Below, one piece after another: positions 9,602 to 20,529 of a stretch of 64,000 bases of DNA; within the stretch, counting starts at the first letter, position 1; each line of letters opens with the position of its first letter. The notes beneath the pieces were generated by a model. The model saw only the letters and a list, made by a program, of their open reading frames with translations, did not search any database and was not told the origin of the DNA. A program made the translations under genes and the position numbers. Source of the DNA: Lumbricus terrestris (lineage: Eukaryota; Annelida; Clitellata; Crassiclitellata; Lumbricidae). The stretch is taken from contig OX457053.1 in assembly GCA_949752735.1 (NCBI GenBank), positions 8,999,991 to 9,063,990 of the forward strand. Direction: 5' to 3'.

Positions 9602-10745
9602 TTATTCGACAAAATCTGGTTGGACAAAAGAACCGCGGAAGGCCACGGAATTAAAGCGCTGGATGGTGACTGATAAGCGCTGGAAGAGATAACAAGTTTC
9701 TCTAGAGTCTCCGGAAAGTTGGGAAAGACGTCTTCCTAGATCTTTAATAAAATCAAGGCCGTCTTCGTTGATGGGACCCAGGGTCTCGAAGGCCAGCGGC
9801 ACAAATAAGTGGGTTTTGGACAGTTCACTGTACTTCGAATTCTTTCTGGTGGCTGCCATCTCAGCCGCCGCTCCAGCTGCAACCGACGTTGAATTAAGGT
9901 AGGAGGGAGCCACGGTGTCCGTCACTGTCACATCCCAAACAAGACTGCGACCACCACGCCATGGAATGAGAGTCATCCCATCGGGACGCTTTCCGTCCGT
10001 CCTCAACAAACCGGTGGGCTCTTTGGTGTTGGGAACGCCTGCACGAGTCAGGCTGCGGCTGAACAGGTCGTTCAGTACGGCGTGTCTGGCAATCCTTCCA
10101 GGACCGAGACCACACGACAGACCATGCGAGCCATCTGCTGTAACCACTGCTCCACAGGGACATGCGTGTGGCTCGCATATACCCGCACCAAGACGGAGGC
10201 TTACTGCAATTCTTACAGCCTCATCGTCCAGCCTCAAACCACATGACGATATCGGAAGTGCAAACAGCCAGTCGCCGCTGTGAGGCGCAGCAACTGCTTT
10301 AAGGCGTGCTTGGTGGTAAGCGTCAGTGTGGGTGGTGTCCAGTGACTCTACCACCTTGATGACAAGCGGTCTGTCCCAGTGTGACTGTTTGTGGGCTACA
10401 CTCTCATCTGGTGGTGTGATGTGGCTCTCGTCGCACCAACGTCGCGTCATCTCTTCCACACATAAGTCGATGACAGTGTTATTGAATCCAAGCATGGAGG
10501 ATTGGAGGTCGCGGGTGCCTGCAGCAGAAGCCAAAAAGGCAGGGAGTGCAAGCGAAGCTACCCGACGAATTCCCAGTCCACCCATCTTCACGGGCAAAGA
10601 GGCCTGTAGCCATTGATCATTCGATAAGGCGATGTTGAAGACTGTGCTTAAACCATATCGAAGAATACTGTCGAATCTGTCCAACAAAACGTGACCTGTA
10701 CACGGGCTGCACCTTAATATTCTTATCTGCAGAAGAATTTCACCA
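9602..10745 (-). mobile_element. 5'-truncated retroelement: C-terminus with restriction-like endonuclease
   Basis: An uninterrupted minus-strand frame stays open upstream of 10687 to about 10745 and ends with TAA at 9602. The ~361 residues from the TTG at 10687 start with a segment typical of post-RT regions (LPVKMGGLGIRR). A CCHC-like knuckle (C176, C178, H188, C192), RH (201-202), KRPD (233-236) and a later Asp in WDVTV (252) follow. This order matches the CCHC/RH/PD-D arrangement of restriction-like endonucleases in non-LTR elements such as R2/R4. The RT domain itself is absent. The clade cannot be fixed from this fragment. It sits between two ATT microsatellites. Confidence 0.7.
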
Positions 10746-10804
10746 ATATATTTTCAGTTATGAATCTTTGCTGGACTGTGAAAGTTTGCGCTAGGTGCTT
10801 GATG

Positions 10805-10805
10805 C

Positions 10806-10878
<73 letters not shown>

Positions 10879-11024
10879 GTTTATGTTTATGTTTATTATT
10901 ATTATTATGTTTATTATTATGTTTATTTTTATGTTTATTATTTTTTTTGCCCCGAGGTACATATGATCCCTCAGGGACTTACACTCTATTACTCTATTAT
11001 TCACTCTACACTCATTATACACTC

Positions 11025-11085
<61 letters not shown>

Positions 11086-11112
11086 TATTATTATGTGTGT
11101 GTGTGTGTATTT
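10805..11112. repeat. (TTA)n/(TTATGT)n/(GT)n microsatellite
   Basis: Two (ATT)n arrays (10807-10878 and 11025-11085) separated by TTTATG-type repeats and a 60-bp unique piece, ending in (GT)n. Open frames across it are homopolymeric artefacts. Confidence 0.9.
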
Positions 11113-11410
11113 TAGTACTATTATTGCTGTGTTACCTAATGAACACCTGATATCTTAGTTGTTTAGTGACACTAGGTAATCAATTTTTAATGTGCAATTG
11201 TGGTGGCTAAGGTTGTATAGATAGAGCACTCAGCATGTATTGAACAGATCTTGGAGCTCTCCATATACATTACGTATGCATGTTATCCTACATTATCCTA
11301 TTTATATAACTAATATCCTATAGTCGTCCTATGGCATTTACTCCATTAAAATTATATTCTGTTCAGAACTAAATATTCAACCATAACAGTTAGCAAATTT
11401 TTGCTAGCAG

Positions 11411-11833
11411 CAGTGGCGTAACTACGGGGGGGCAAGGGGGCAGCCGCCCCCCAAATGAAAGGGCTGCTCCCCAGCTGCCCCCCCAATCCCTGCGTTTGTT
11501 TTACTTTTTACTCTTACGAGTGATAAAGAATTAAACAATGTTATATAATTTCTGACTTATTTTATTTTTTATACAACTTCCTGTACAATTTCTTATAGGG
11601 TGGGTGATGGGAAAGTGGGACAGGCCACTATAGTGCACTGTGGGACAGACAAGCTAGTGAGGCTTGCTTGCGTATTATGTCCAAAACTGTTATACATCCA
11701 AAATCTAAAAATACATAGTCTATGGCAATATACTGATGCCGATGCACGCTTTAATTGCCAACGGTAGCCACCCCATCATTTTAAGCTGCCACCCCACTGC
11801 CCCCCCATGAAAAAATAGCTGGCTACGCCACTG
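11411..11833. mobile_element. hAT-like non-autonomous element, TSD GCTAGCAG
   Basis: TIRs CAGTGGCGTAACTA... and ...TAGCTGGCTACGCCACTG. An exact 8-bp duplication GCTAGCAG lies at 11403-11410 and 11834-11841. 423 bp, no ORF. Subterminal G-run/C-run blocks (GGGGGGGCAAGGGGGCAGCCGCCCCCC). Confidence 0.9.
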
Positions 11834-12089
11834 GCTAGCAGGCATGATGTTTAACAAAAATAAATAGTAGTCTACGGTAAAATACATACGTGTTCATAGA
11901 TGACTTTGACTAATAACCTTTGTAAGGGAGGTTAGAGAAGCTTATTTGCACGTACATATGGGAAGGGGATCAGCAGAATGTACGGGGAGGGTCATAATTG
12001 TGACATTTTTGCATACGTGATTTATGGATGGCCCTTGAGGCTGGAATCGGGCAATCGCTTTGTGGGGACCTTGAGCGAGTCCCTCTGCT

Positions 12090-12437
12090 CATAGGCGTAC
12101 GGGACATTTCGGCAGTGGGGGGGGCAAAAAAAAATTTTTTGACCGAAAAATCTGACGACTTTTTTTTTTTTTTTTTAGTCATCCGCCCAAAATTCTTAAG
12201 ATTTTCCCGTCCGTAAAATCTGACGACCTTTGTTTTTTAGTCATTTGCCCAAAATTCTAAATTCTTACGACCTTTTTTTTACCCCTGCGTGCCCGAAAAA
12301 TCCCTCCCGTACCTGTTTTGCCCGAAAAAATTTCCGAAATTTTTTGTCCGTCCAAGCCTCTTTTGCCCGAAAAACACATTTGCTCGAAATTTGGGGGGGC
12401 ATTTGCCCCCCCTGGACCCCCGCCTCGTACGCCTATG
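12090..12437. mobile_element. hAT-like non-autonomous element, TSD CCTCTGCT
   Basis: TIR CATAGGCGTACG at the left and its exact inverse CGTACGCCTATG at the right. The 8-bp duplication CCTCTGCT is exact at 12082-12089 and 12438-12445. 348 bp. It contains repeated blocks CTGACGAC-T(n)-AGTCAT and ...GCCCGAAAAA. Confidence 0.9.
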
Positions 12438-12520
12438 CCTCTGCTCAATTTTGTTTGGTGCCATAAATGTTCTGTCATCTGATCATGTGTTCACTTCTGA
12501 GCTTTGTATTGGGGTGGAGG

Positions 12521-12744
12521 CAGTAGCGGCGCTAGGGGGGAGGCTGGGGGGGCTAAGCCCCCCCTAAAAAAGTCATCCATTTTTTTCCCCATGTAAAAAT
12601 AAAATATTTGGACAATTTACCCCCTTTAGCCCCCCAAAAATAAGCGCAAGGTACGCACGAAGTTTGCCCCAGACAGCTCGGTGGTCACGGACCATTTTTC
12701 TGAAGAATTTGGTCGATGACAAAAAAAAAAAAAGTCGTCAATGA

Positions 12745-12783
<39 letters not shown>

Positions 12784-12867
12784 TCGTCAGAAAGTTTTCA
12801 GGCTGAGAACGGAAATTTTTTCTGAAAATCTAGCCCCCCCAAAACGAAAATCCTGGCGCCGCCACTG
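12521..12867. mobile_element. hAT-like non-autonomous element, TSD GGTGGAGG
   Basis: Ends CAGTAGCGGCGCTAG... and ...CTGGCGCCGCCACTG. Exact 8-bp duplication GGTGGAGG at 12513-12520 and 12868-12875. 347 bp with a long poly-A (12747-12780) and inverted GTCGTCA...TGACTAAAA blocks. Only 75 bases separate its left TSD from the previous element. Confidence 0.9.
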
Positions 12868-13064
12868 GGTGGAGGGTTGGGGGGTGGCAATGTCTGATAC
12901 AACGGGCATTGTTTGGTATCAGCTTCTATTGTTCGCTGTCGTTGACTTATTCGGTCTTGTTATCTTGAGTAGATTTCCGCGGGTCACTGCAGCGGAAACA
13001 AAGCAAGCTTCTTGAACCTAACGTTTACGATTTTCTCTGCAATATTCATGCTTTGAATAACGAT

Positions 13065-13112
13065 CACTCAATCAATCAATCAGTCAATCTATCAATCAAT
13101 ATACTTTACTGA
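13065..13112. repeat. (AATC)n microsatellite
   Basis: Short CAATCAATCAGTCAATC run in otherwise unique sequence. Confidence 0.7.
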
Positions 13113-13238
13113 TCACCATATACATGCACACAGCATAGACAGCACAGTTCAGATGGTCAAAAGGTATACCCAAAGGAACGTAGGGTTCTGCTAAAAGGGT
13201 TGCCTTAATTGCATCGTGAAGGACCCGTCAATCAATTT

Positions 13239-13378
13239 CTGTACGTTTTTTTCACTCGCAATTGCTCAGCGTTTCAACGTGAAACTCCGATGCAGTGTCC
13301 GCGCTGTAGTCGGGAGCGCCTCTGAGTAGTGAGATTGAAGGGGCACTACAGCAAGTGCACATGCAAACAGACAAAAAA
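13239..13378 (+). repeat. SINE family 2, 3' part only
   Basis: Contains the body CACTCGCAATTGCTCAGCG, the GTGAAACTCCGATGCAGTG block and the tail GGGAGCGCCTCTGAGTAG...GGGGCACTACAGCAAGTGC. The tRNA-like head is missing, as expected for a 5'-truncated copy. Confidence 0.85.
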
Positions 13379-14264
13379 CAGTCACATGGTGAGGTGTAAC
13401 ACATTGCAGTCATTTATCCAAGATTGGTGTTATTGATTACAACTTGAGCAGGTGAAAAAACAACAACCATATTTTGCATGTGTCAAAAAACCATTTAGCG
13501 TGATTTAGACAATTCCATCAAAAATAGCGTGACTAGACAACTGCATCTGAAAGAGAAATAATTCAGCTTGTATTTAAATTTATTGCGTTGCAGATCGATA
13601 CTCTGCAAGTTCAATAGGTATGGAATTTCACAACAATGACACCTATTTAAATTTTTTCATTTCTCAACTGAAAATGTCCCCCCCCCACCCAGTAGATTTT
13701 GTCACACTTTTTCTCTTTTCATTTTTGTGTATCTGCTACCAGGAATGTGAATAAAGATTAACAATTTAACACACATTAATTAGTGATGTCAGTCACATGA
13801 TGTGCAAAATCTTTGAGAAGTTCTTTCTAATGAATTGTATGGCATAGTGGGTTGCTTAGATCTAGTCGGTTATTTTTGCTTACCGTGTAGTAGGTAAAAG
13901 ATCGAAAGATTGAGCAGGCTAGGCTGAATTTGCATAGTGATTCTGGTCAAGTTTCACATGTTCTTGTCTCTATTCAGATGTCTTGTTGACAAGTTTTTGT
14001 GTGAGAAATGTTTGAAAGAAACGTGGACTTTTCTGCTCGTGTAGTTCAAATGTATAAAATGTCGGGAGCAAATTATCAAATATCTGCAACATTTCAGACT
14101 TGTATTGATATCATTCTGCTTCAATATTTTAGTTTGAAAGATGGTACGCTGAACTATGATTTCTAGACGTTTCGGAGTGAGTGGTTGCTATGGACATTTG
14201 TGACGCCGGGGCTCAAAACCCGTCGCATGTTGTTTCAGAAATCATGGGCTGGAAGCTGAAATAT
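13379..14264. other. No gene recognised
   Basis: AT-rich non-coding sequence without long frames or clear repeats. Confidence 0.5.
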
Positions 14265-14272
14265 ACGAGAGG

Positions 14273-15245
14273 CAGGGGTTTCTATCCCTATACATGGCGG
14301 GCGCAGCTTGCGCCCAGTGAAAAATAGGGGGGATCAGAAGACAGCCAAAATTCACGTCGGTTGGGGGAAGGTCGGACATGGAGGGCAGCGTTCAATCTAG
14401 GCATCACTAAAGGAAGATCGTAAAGAAAGATCCCCCTAGAAAATACTTCCCCTCCATATAAATTTGGACAAAATGGTAGGCCTAATAGTTTTTAGCAAAA
14501 TGTATACACTTTATATATACTTTGAGTTTTTGTTAGGCTACTATCTGCATTTTTGAATTACATGAACTGCTATAACAGCTCTAATATACTAAAAAAAATC
14601 CTATTACATGATTATAATTATGTTTTTACTATTTTAATAAATAATACAAACATAATATAATTGAAAAAAATAATGTTGATACAAATACCATTTTTCACAA
14701 CTAAATGGCTTCTCTCCAATGTTATCTTTCAAATTTCAGACAGTCAAATTTGGTCCTTGAACACTTAGTAAAGAAACATCATTATTAAGTGGTCTTACAA
14801 TGTAGGACTTACATTGTATTTTATTGTATTGCATTGTGCTCTAAAAATTTATGTAACGCCTCTCGAGTGCACACTGATCAGAGGCGCACAACATATGGCT
14901 GTCCAATTTTGGCAGCAATTCCTCCACTGAAACAGTAAAGTAATTTTGCTAAGAGGACAGCTTCAAATGCTGAAATTGCAATGCGGAAATCGCAAAAATT
15001 TCTTATGGGGAGGGGCACATTCCCTCCCCATACCAGGTCCCTTATCGGCGCTACACATGCTTCGGCGATCGTCTGCTGGATGCTCGTTCCCTCTCGTTCC
15101 CTCTCCAAACAAACCTTCATTCCCACACTAGAGGAGGGCATGCGCTAGATTGCATTATACTGCATACATAGAGGAAGGCCAGTCCAGAAAAAAGGGGAAA
15201 GAAAATGGATTGCGCCCGGTTGCTTAGGGGGGATAGAAGCCCCTG
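14273..15245. mobile_element. hAT-like non-autonomous element, TSD ACGAGAGG
   Basis: Left end CAGGGGTTTCTATCCC and right end GGGATAGAAGCCCCTG are near-perfect inverted repeats (one mismatch). The 8-bp duplication ACGAGAGG is exact at 14265-14272 and 15246-15253. 973 bp with an AT-rich core and no ORF. A LINE/SINE tail fragment (about 14845-14890) is nested inside. Confidence 0.9.
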
Positions 15246-15342
15246 ACGAGAGGGGTCAGAAATGTAGAATATTCTTTAATTCAGCGGATGGCTTTGAATT
15301 CGCCAGAATTTGTGAAGTGGTTGCTAGATTTTGAAGTCGTTT

Positions 15343-15725
15343 GAGTGGCGGCGCCAGGATTTCAGTTTTGGGGGGGGGGGTTGAATTCGCGGGTGAAAAT
15401 CTTCCATTTTCTCCCGTAAAAATTTCTGACGATTTTTTTTTAATCATTTATTGTTTGTTGGTCATCGGCCAAAATCTCACGAAAAATTTCCATTTCTGCC
15501 GTCAAAATTTCTGATGATCTTTTTTTAGTCATTTGGTTGAAATCTTCTAAAACGGTCCTTTTTCATATCCGCAAAACTGTCTGGCAAATCTCGTGCGTAC
15601 CTTTGCTTTTTTGGGGGGCTAAAGGGGGTTAATCGTCAAAATATTTTATTTTTACATGGGAAAAAAATGGATGGCCTTTTTTAGGGGGGCTTAACTCCCC
15701 TAGCCTCCCCCTAGCGCCACTACTG
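15343..15725. mobile_element. hAT-like element relic
   Basis: Left end GAGTGGCGGCGCCAGGATTT and right end CCCCCTAGCGCCACTACTG resemble the TIRs of the neighbouring elements. The interior has two CTGA(C/T)GAT-T(n)-A(A/G)TCATTT blocks and a GGGGGGCTTAACTCCCC stretch. No matching 8-bp flanks, so the ends may derive from two nested or recombined copies. Confidence 0.6.
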
Positions 15726-16380
15726 GCCATTTGCACTATTTGAATCAGAATATACATGTATTCCTTTACTGCCCAGACAATTGCAGAATAATCCACTAGT
15801 GTGGTTTCTGAGGACATTGATGACCCAAATATTCTTAAACTATTTATTTTATTTCTCACTCTAAACTAATGAAAAAATCAAATGAGTATAACTTTAGTTA
15901 GAAATAAGATCCTTTCATTCCGTAAAATGTATTTTGAAGGAGAGTAATTGTAGAATAATTATGACTGAATAAAACGGTCAGAAACTAACATGTGATGAGT
16001 TTTGAAACCTGTGACACATTTCTGATTTTTGATTTAGCAGATGTTAAATAAAAGAATGCATGACTAGTTTAGTCTGTCACTCTTTTTAAGGGTGTGAATT
16101 TGAAACTCTCAATGCTCAGATTTCTAAATGTTTATGTATCGTGATTGTAAAATGCAGCGATGTAGTCTGGGCGCTTAGTGTTCTTGTGTTGCTGTCTTCT
16201 AAGTAGAATTGGTGCTCAGAGTATTTGAACACTGTGAACCCTTCATTAGGAGCTTCAGAAACTGGGACATAATTTATGATGATTTATGTGATATATCCCA
16301 CCTAAATTTAGTTGTGGCATGTCTGTTGCAATGTTTATTTCTAAACTCTTGGAATGTACATTTGATTTGCTTTGATTAAT
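15726..16380. other. No gene recognised
   Basis: AT-rich unique-looking sequence without coding signal. Confidence 0.5.
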
Positions 16381-16383
16381 TTT

Positions 16384-16568
16384 TGCATGTCTTGGTGATT
16401 GATTGATTAATGATTAGCTTAGATAAAATTGGTATCCATGAAGTTGATTAATAATTAGGCCTAATTAGTATTCATGAATCCGATTGATTATACTAGGCCT
16501 ACCTAATTAGTATCAATCAGTGAAGTTGATTAATGATTAGATGTTATTAGTATCCATGAAGTTGTAGA
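16384..16568. repeat. Diverged tandem repeat (~60 bp unit)
   Basis: Three to four imperfect copies built from GTATCCATGAAGTTGATTAATGATTAG with variable TAGGCCTA inserts. Three copies contain (T/A)TTAGTAT(C/T)CATGAA. Confidence 0.65.
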
Positions 16569-17435
16569 TGTACATTTTCAAAATTTGACAGTTGGGCCAT
16601 GTAAAATCCGTGTCAGGGAGTTTAGTTCATTCACCAGCACTATTTCAGATTTAAGTCCACGATTGTTACGATGCTTTGTCCGTTCAGGTCATGGTACGGA
16701 GACAAATCTGACTAATTGTTTGTCACACGAGTCAGCCTAGCTATAGTCTATAGCTAGGACAACTATTGCTTAAACGCGATCATTTACATTCATTGAACTT
16801 TCCTCCTTGTGGTATTCCCTTCCCCTCCAATCTGCGTTGGACTCTTAATTCTTTCTGGATCGCTGTAGGCCTAGTTCTACATCTCTCTTTCTTAAGCTCT
16901 TTTTTCTTTTCGTGATCTCGCACTTGGAGCGCTACTGAATGGCCACGGTTGTGAGCGGAGCTATAGAAATTACTAATATTAATTATTACATTACAATTAC
17001 ATTATTTGTATTGCTCTATAAAATCGTTTGATTGTAAATCTTTTAATACTAGGCCTACATATGTATATAATTATAGTTCCTTATAATCATAACATCTGTA
17101 AATCTTTTTTCTCTCTTCTTATTACACATACATATGGTTCAAAGTCTTTCGTGCAACGATCATAACCATCAGCAGATCATTTAATTATTCTTACATTTCG
17201 GTAAATAATATTAATCAGATGTCTATGGCGAAGATTCTGCAGAACTCAGGGATGGGCAAGAAGCAAGAGGCAGAATGATTTTGTTGACTTATGATCAGAA
17301 GAACTGAGCTTTTGATCGTAAATCCATATGAAACTGTGGACTAGAGAATTTGCAGAACGGTCGGATTTCTACTGATTTCTTATTTACGAATTCGTCCAAC
17401 AGTGCGGCGCCACTGTTAGGACGAATTCGTAACTT
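16569..17435. other. No gene recognised
   Basis: Unique AT-rich sequence. An imperfect inverted repeat ACGAATTCGTCCAACAGTG / CACTGTTAGGACGAATTCGT lies at about 17387-17431 (spacer about 6 nt). It could be a small hairpin or a fold-back remnant. Confidence 0.5.
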
Positions 17436-17444
17436 AGTTCAATT

Positions 17445-18015
17445 ATAGTCATTCATTCATTCGCTCAGTTCGTTGATGGAGCAATTCATTCGTTCTTTTA
17501 ATCACTCATTCATTCATTCAGTCGGTCGGTCGGTCACTCATCCATCTATTCATTGATAAAATCATTCGTTCATTCATGTAGTCAATCTTTCATTCTCTTA
17601 GTCATTTTATCATTCATACGTTCTGTCGTTCATTTAGTCATTAATTCATTCTCTAATTCATTAAATCATTCATTTCTTCATTCTCATTCATTTAATTATT
17701 CGTACTTTCTGTCGTTCATTTAATCATTCATTAATTCTCTAATTCATTTAATCATCAATTTATACATTCTCATTCATTTAGTCATTCATTTGATCATTCA
17801 CTCATTCTCTAAATTCATTTAATCATTCATTTATACATTCTCACTCATTTAATCATTCATTTGTTCACTCATTTATTTAATCATTCATACTTTCTTTCTT
17901 TCATTTGCTAGTTCCTTTATACATTCTCATTCATTTAATCATTCATTTACTCATTCATTTAATCACTCATTCATTCGCTCATTCATTCATCTACTCATTT
18001 AAAGATTCTTTCCTT
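17445..18015. repeat. (ATTC)n degenerate tetranucleotide array
   Basis: About 570 bp of ATTCATTC/TTCATTTAATC-type repeats with frequent substitutions. It ends about 100 bp from the stop codon of the GPCR gene. Confidence 0.85.
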
Positions 18016-18118
18016 CATTCAGACATTTGGTCAAACATTTGACACTCTCCATAGCCTTCTACTTATTAAGAATATAATTCCTTCGATTCATTTCCTTCAT
18101 TGGCGGAGGAGCCTGGAG

Positions 18119-19549
18119 TCACGAACAGCGATATTTTCCGAGTAGAATCTTTCGAAAAGCGTGTCGGAAGTCGGGGTTGAAGAGCGTATAGATCATCGGG
18201 TTGAGCAGACTGTTCACGTATCCAAGCCAAAGAATGACGCTGGTCAGCAGATAGGGAAACTGGCAGAGCTGACCACAGACTGGACGCAGGGTGGCAACAA
18301 CAAAGAACGGCAGCCAACAACAGACGAACGTTCCAGTGACCACAGTCAGCGTCCTGGCCGCCTTCCGCTCCCTCTTCTGCTCGATCTTTCGTTTGAAGGT
18401 CTTCTCTCGGGACCCGGGGGAGAGCGCTACCACGCACCGTCCGCTGGACGTTCGCAGCGTCTCCACGGCCTCGGTCCCTCCATCGTAAGAGGATCCGCCG
18501 ACGGAGCCCCGGTGAGAGCACAGCGTTGTCAGAGTTGCCGGTGACTCGGGGACCTGGTGGTGGTGGTAGTGGCTCTCACCACCGGTCGCCAGTGTTTTCT
18601 CGTTCTCGGGTGTCCTCTTATTCGACGGAAGCGGAGTGCCATCTCCCGCTGCCCCCTCCCCCCGGGAGTTGCTGAGGTTGCTTGGCAACGGCACCGTTTC
18701 CCTAGCAACCTCGCTCCGCAGCCTCTCCATCCGAAGTGTCCGGTCATCATCTTCGGTCGTGGTCGTCCTTCGAACGCTGCAGCAGAAGGCTGATGACCTC
18801 CCGGCGTCTGCAGACGGAAGCGCTTCCCCCGTGACCTTGAAATGCCTCTTCAGGATTCGATCCCTCGCCTTGCGATAGACCTTCGCGTAGACGACCATGA
18901 TGGTAACCAGCGGCAGGTAGAAAGCACCGACCGTCGAGAAGATCGTATAATGGAGGTCCTGGCTGATCAGGCACTGCCGCGTCCGTACGAGTTCCTCCCC
19001 GTGGGGTGACGTCCAGCCTAGAAGAGGCGGAACGCCGATGAACGCCGACAGCACCCAGCTGAGCGCGATCATAACGAGGATCCGTCGGGACGAACGGTTG
19101 TGGATGTAGTCGGACCGACTGACGGCCCAGAAGCGGTCGAACGCGATGGCGACCAGGTGGTAGATGGACGAGGTGCAGCAGAGGACGTCGAAGAAGATCC
19201 AGACGTTGCACGCTGCCGGTCCGAGGATCCAGCAGCCTTCGACCTGGTAGACGGCGGACAGGGGCATGACGAGGAGGGCAACGAGGAGGTCGGCGGCGGA
19301 GAGGGACACGATCAACAGGTTGGCGGCGGTCCGTAGACTGCGCTCCAGGAAGACGGACGCCATGACCAGCAGGTTGCCGACGATCGTTGCCATGGTAATC
19401 AGCGCCAGCAGGATGGACGCGACGATCACGTGACCCGTTGCCATGGAGACACCAGGGCAGTTGGACGTAGCGTTGCCGTAGGAACCGACGCTGCAACCGT
19501 CGCCGCATCTGCTGAGAGACGCGTTCAGCATCTCTGCCTCAACATCCAT
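18119..19549 (-). CDS. 5-HT1-like biogenic amine GPCR, single exon
   Basis: 476 aa, ATG at 19549, TGA at 18119-18121, no intron. Class A rhodopsin-like receptor with seven helices. Seen: sequons at N9 and N26; GN (N59, helix 1); LSAADLL (D87, helix 2); C114 and C193 for the extracellular disulfide; the amine-binding Asp D121 in FDVLCCTSS; DRF (138-140) in place of DRY; W165; YTIFSTVGAFYLP in helix 5 with the Ser/Thr pair of 5-HT1 receptors; a long third loop (about 229-395) with a His run; CCWLPFF (helix 6) and NPMIY (450-454). Helices 3, 5 and 6 read most like vertebrate 5-HT1A, which is also intronless. That predicts Gi/o coupling and serotonin as ligand, by homology only. An octopamine or alpha-2-type amine receptor is the main alternative. 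The exon is GC-rich against AT-rich flanks. Confidence 0.88.
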   Translation of the reverse strand: MDVEAEMLNASLSRCGDGCSVGSYGNATSNCPGVSMATGHVIVASILLALITMATIVGNLLVMASVFLERSLRTAANLLIVSLSAADLLVALLVMPLSAVYQVEGCWILGPAACNVWIFFDVLCCTSSIYHLVAIAFDRFWAVSRSDYIHNRSSRRILVMIALSWVLSAFIGVPPLLGWTSPHGEELVRTRQCLISQDLHYTIFSTVGAFYLPLVTIMVVYAKVYRKARDRILKRHFKVTGEALPSADAGRSSAFCCSVRRTTTTEDDDRTLRMERLRSEVARETVPLPSNLSNSRGEGAAGDGTPLPSNKRTPENEKTLATGGESHYHHHQVPESPATLTTLCSHRGSVGGSSYDGGTEAVETLRTSSGRCVVALSPGSREKTFKRKIEQKRERKAARTLTVVTGTFVCCWLPFFVVATLRPVCGQLCQFPYLLTSVILWLGYVNSLLNPMIYTLFNPDFRHAFRKILLGKYRCS

Positions 19550-19764
19550 CGAACGACTGCTAACAATTAAGATTAGAAGCAGAACATGTGATTAACTGAG
19601 ACCAGTAGCGTCACCGCCATAGGTCACGTGACCTGCCTAATTTACTCTTGACATGCCCTGTATGTTAATTATTACGACCTTCCTAAAATTCTTTGCATTA
19701 AGCCTTTCCGACCTGCTGCAATACACCCGTGTGCATAGCCCCAAGCCAAGAGCAGATACAGAAA

Positions 19765-19948
19765 TTTTCGAAGGGGGTGGAGCGAAAAATTTTCGGTCTT
19801 GGCACAAGGAAAATTTATACTTTGATGAAATCTGGCCATCATGTGTAAATATGAATTGTCTTAAAGACTGAAAAATTTCATTTTTAAATTCATACTTCTG
19901 GCCAAGATATTGGCAACAAACCTGAGTGGTGTATTTTTTGGCCCACCC
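19765..19948 (+). mobile_element. Mariner-like TIR fragment, inverse of 3605-3760
   Basis: Right end TTTTTTGGCCCACCCTG is followed directly by TA, as in Tc1/mariner insertions. Internal segments match the 3605-3760 copy on the opposite strand. The left ~40 bp (GCAGATACAGAAATTTTCGA) instead matches the hAT-like element at 22485, so this is a composite. Confidence 0.55.
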
Positions 19949-20221
19949 TGTACATGCATGTGTGCATAATGCACTGCACAGGGTCTACACTATAATTCAT
20001 ATATACGTTATTACGACCATAAACAAAATCGTGCACGGACTACCAGTCATTATTCTGTTTACTACACGCAATTGATGAACACGTCTACACGCAGGCTACA
20101 TATTTCTATACTGCTTAAATACATATAATAATAATAACGACAATTTATATGGCGCCGTAACACGGCCATACCGCTACAAGGGCGCCTACATAATATACAT
20201 GCTTACATGTATGAATGCATG

Positions 20222-20520
20222 CATACATACATACATACAATGTATACATACATACATACATACATACATACATACATACATACATACATACATGTATACA
20301 TACATACATACATACATACATACATACATACAAACATACATACATACATACATACATACATACATACATACATACATACATACATGTATACATACATACA
20401 TACATACATACATACATACATACATACATACATACATACATACATACATACATACATACATACATACATACATACATACATACATACATACACACATACA
20501 TACATACATACAACTATACA
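20222..20520. repeat. (ATAC)n microsatellite
   Basis: About 70 near-perfect ATAC units with a few ATGTATAC and ACAA interruptions. Open frames on both strands are repeat artefacts. Confidence 0.95.
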
Positions 20521-20529
20521 TAGGCCTAC

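Noticed and set aside
18066..19508. Arg/Ser-rich frames overlapping the receptor, including one of 253 codons
   Set aside because: Shadows of the GC-rich single-exon GPCR with no motif of their own.
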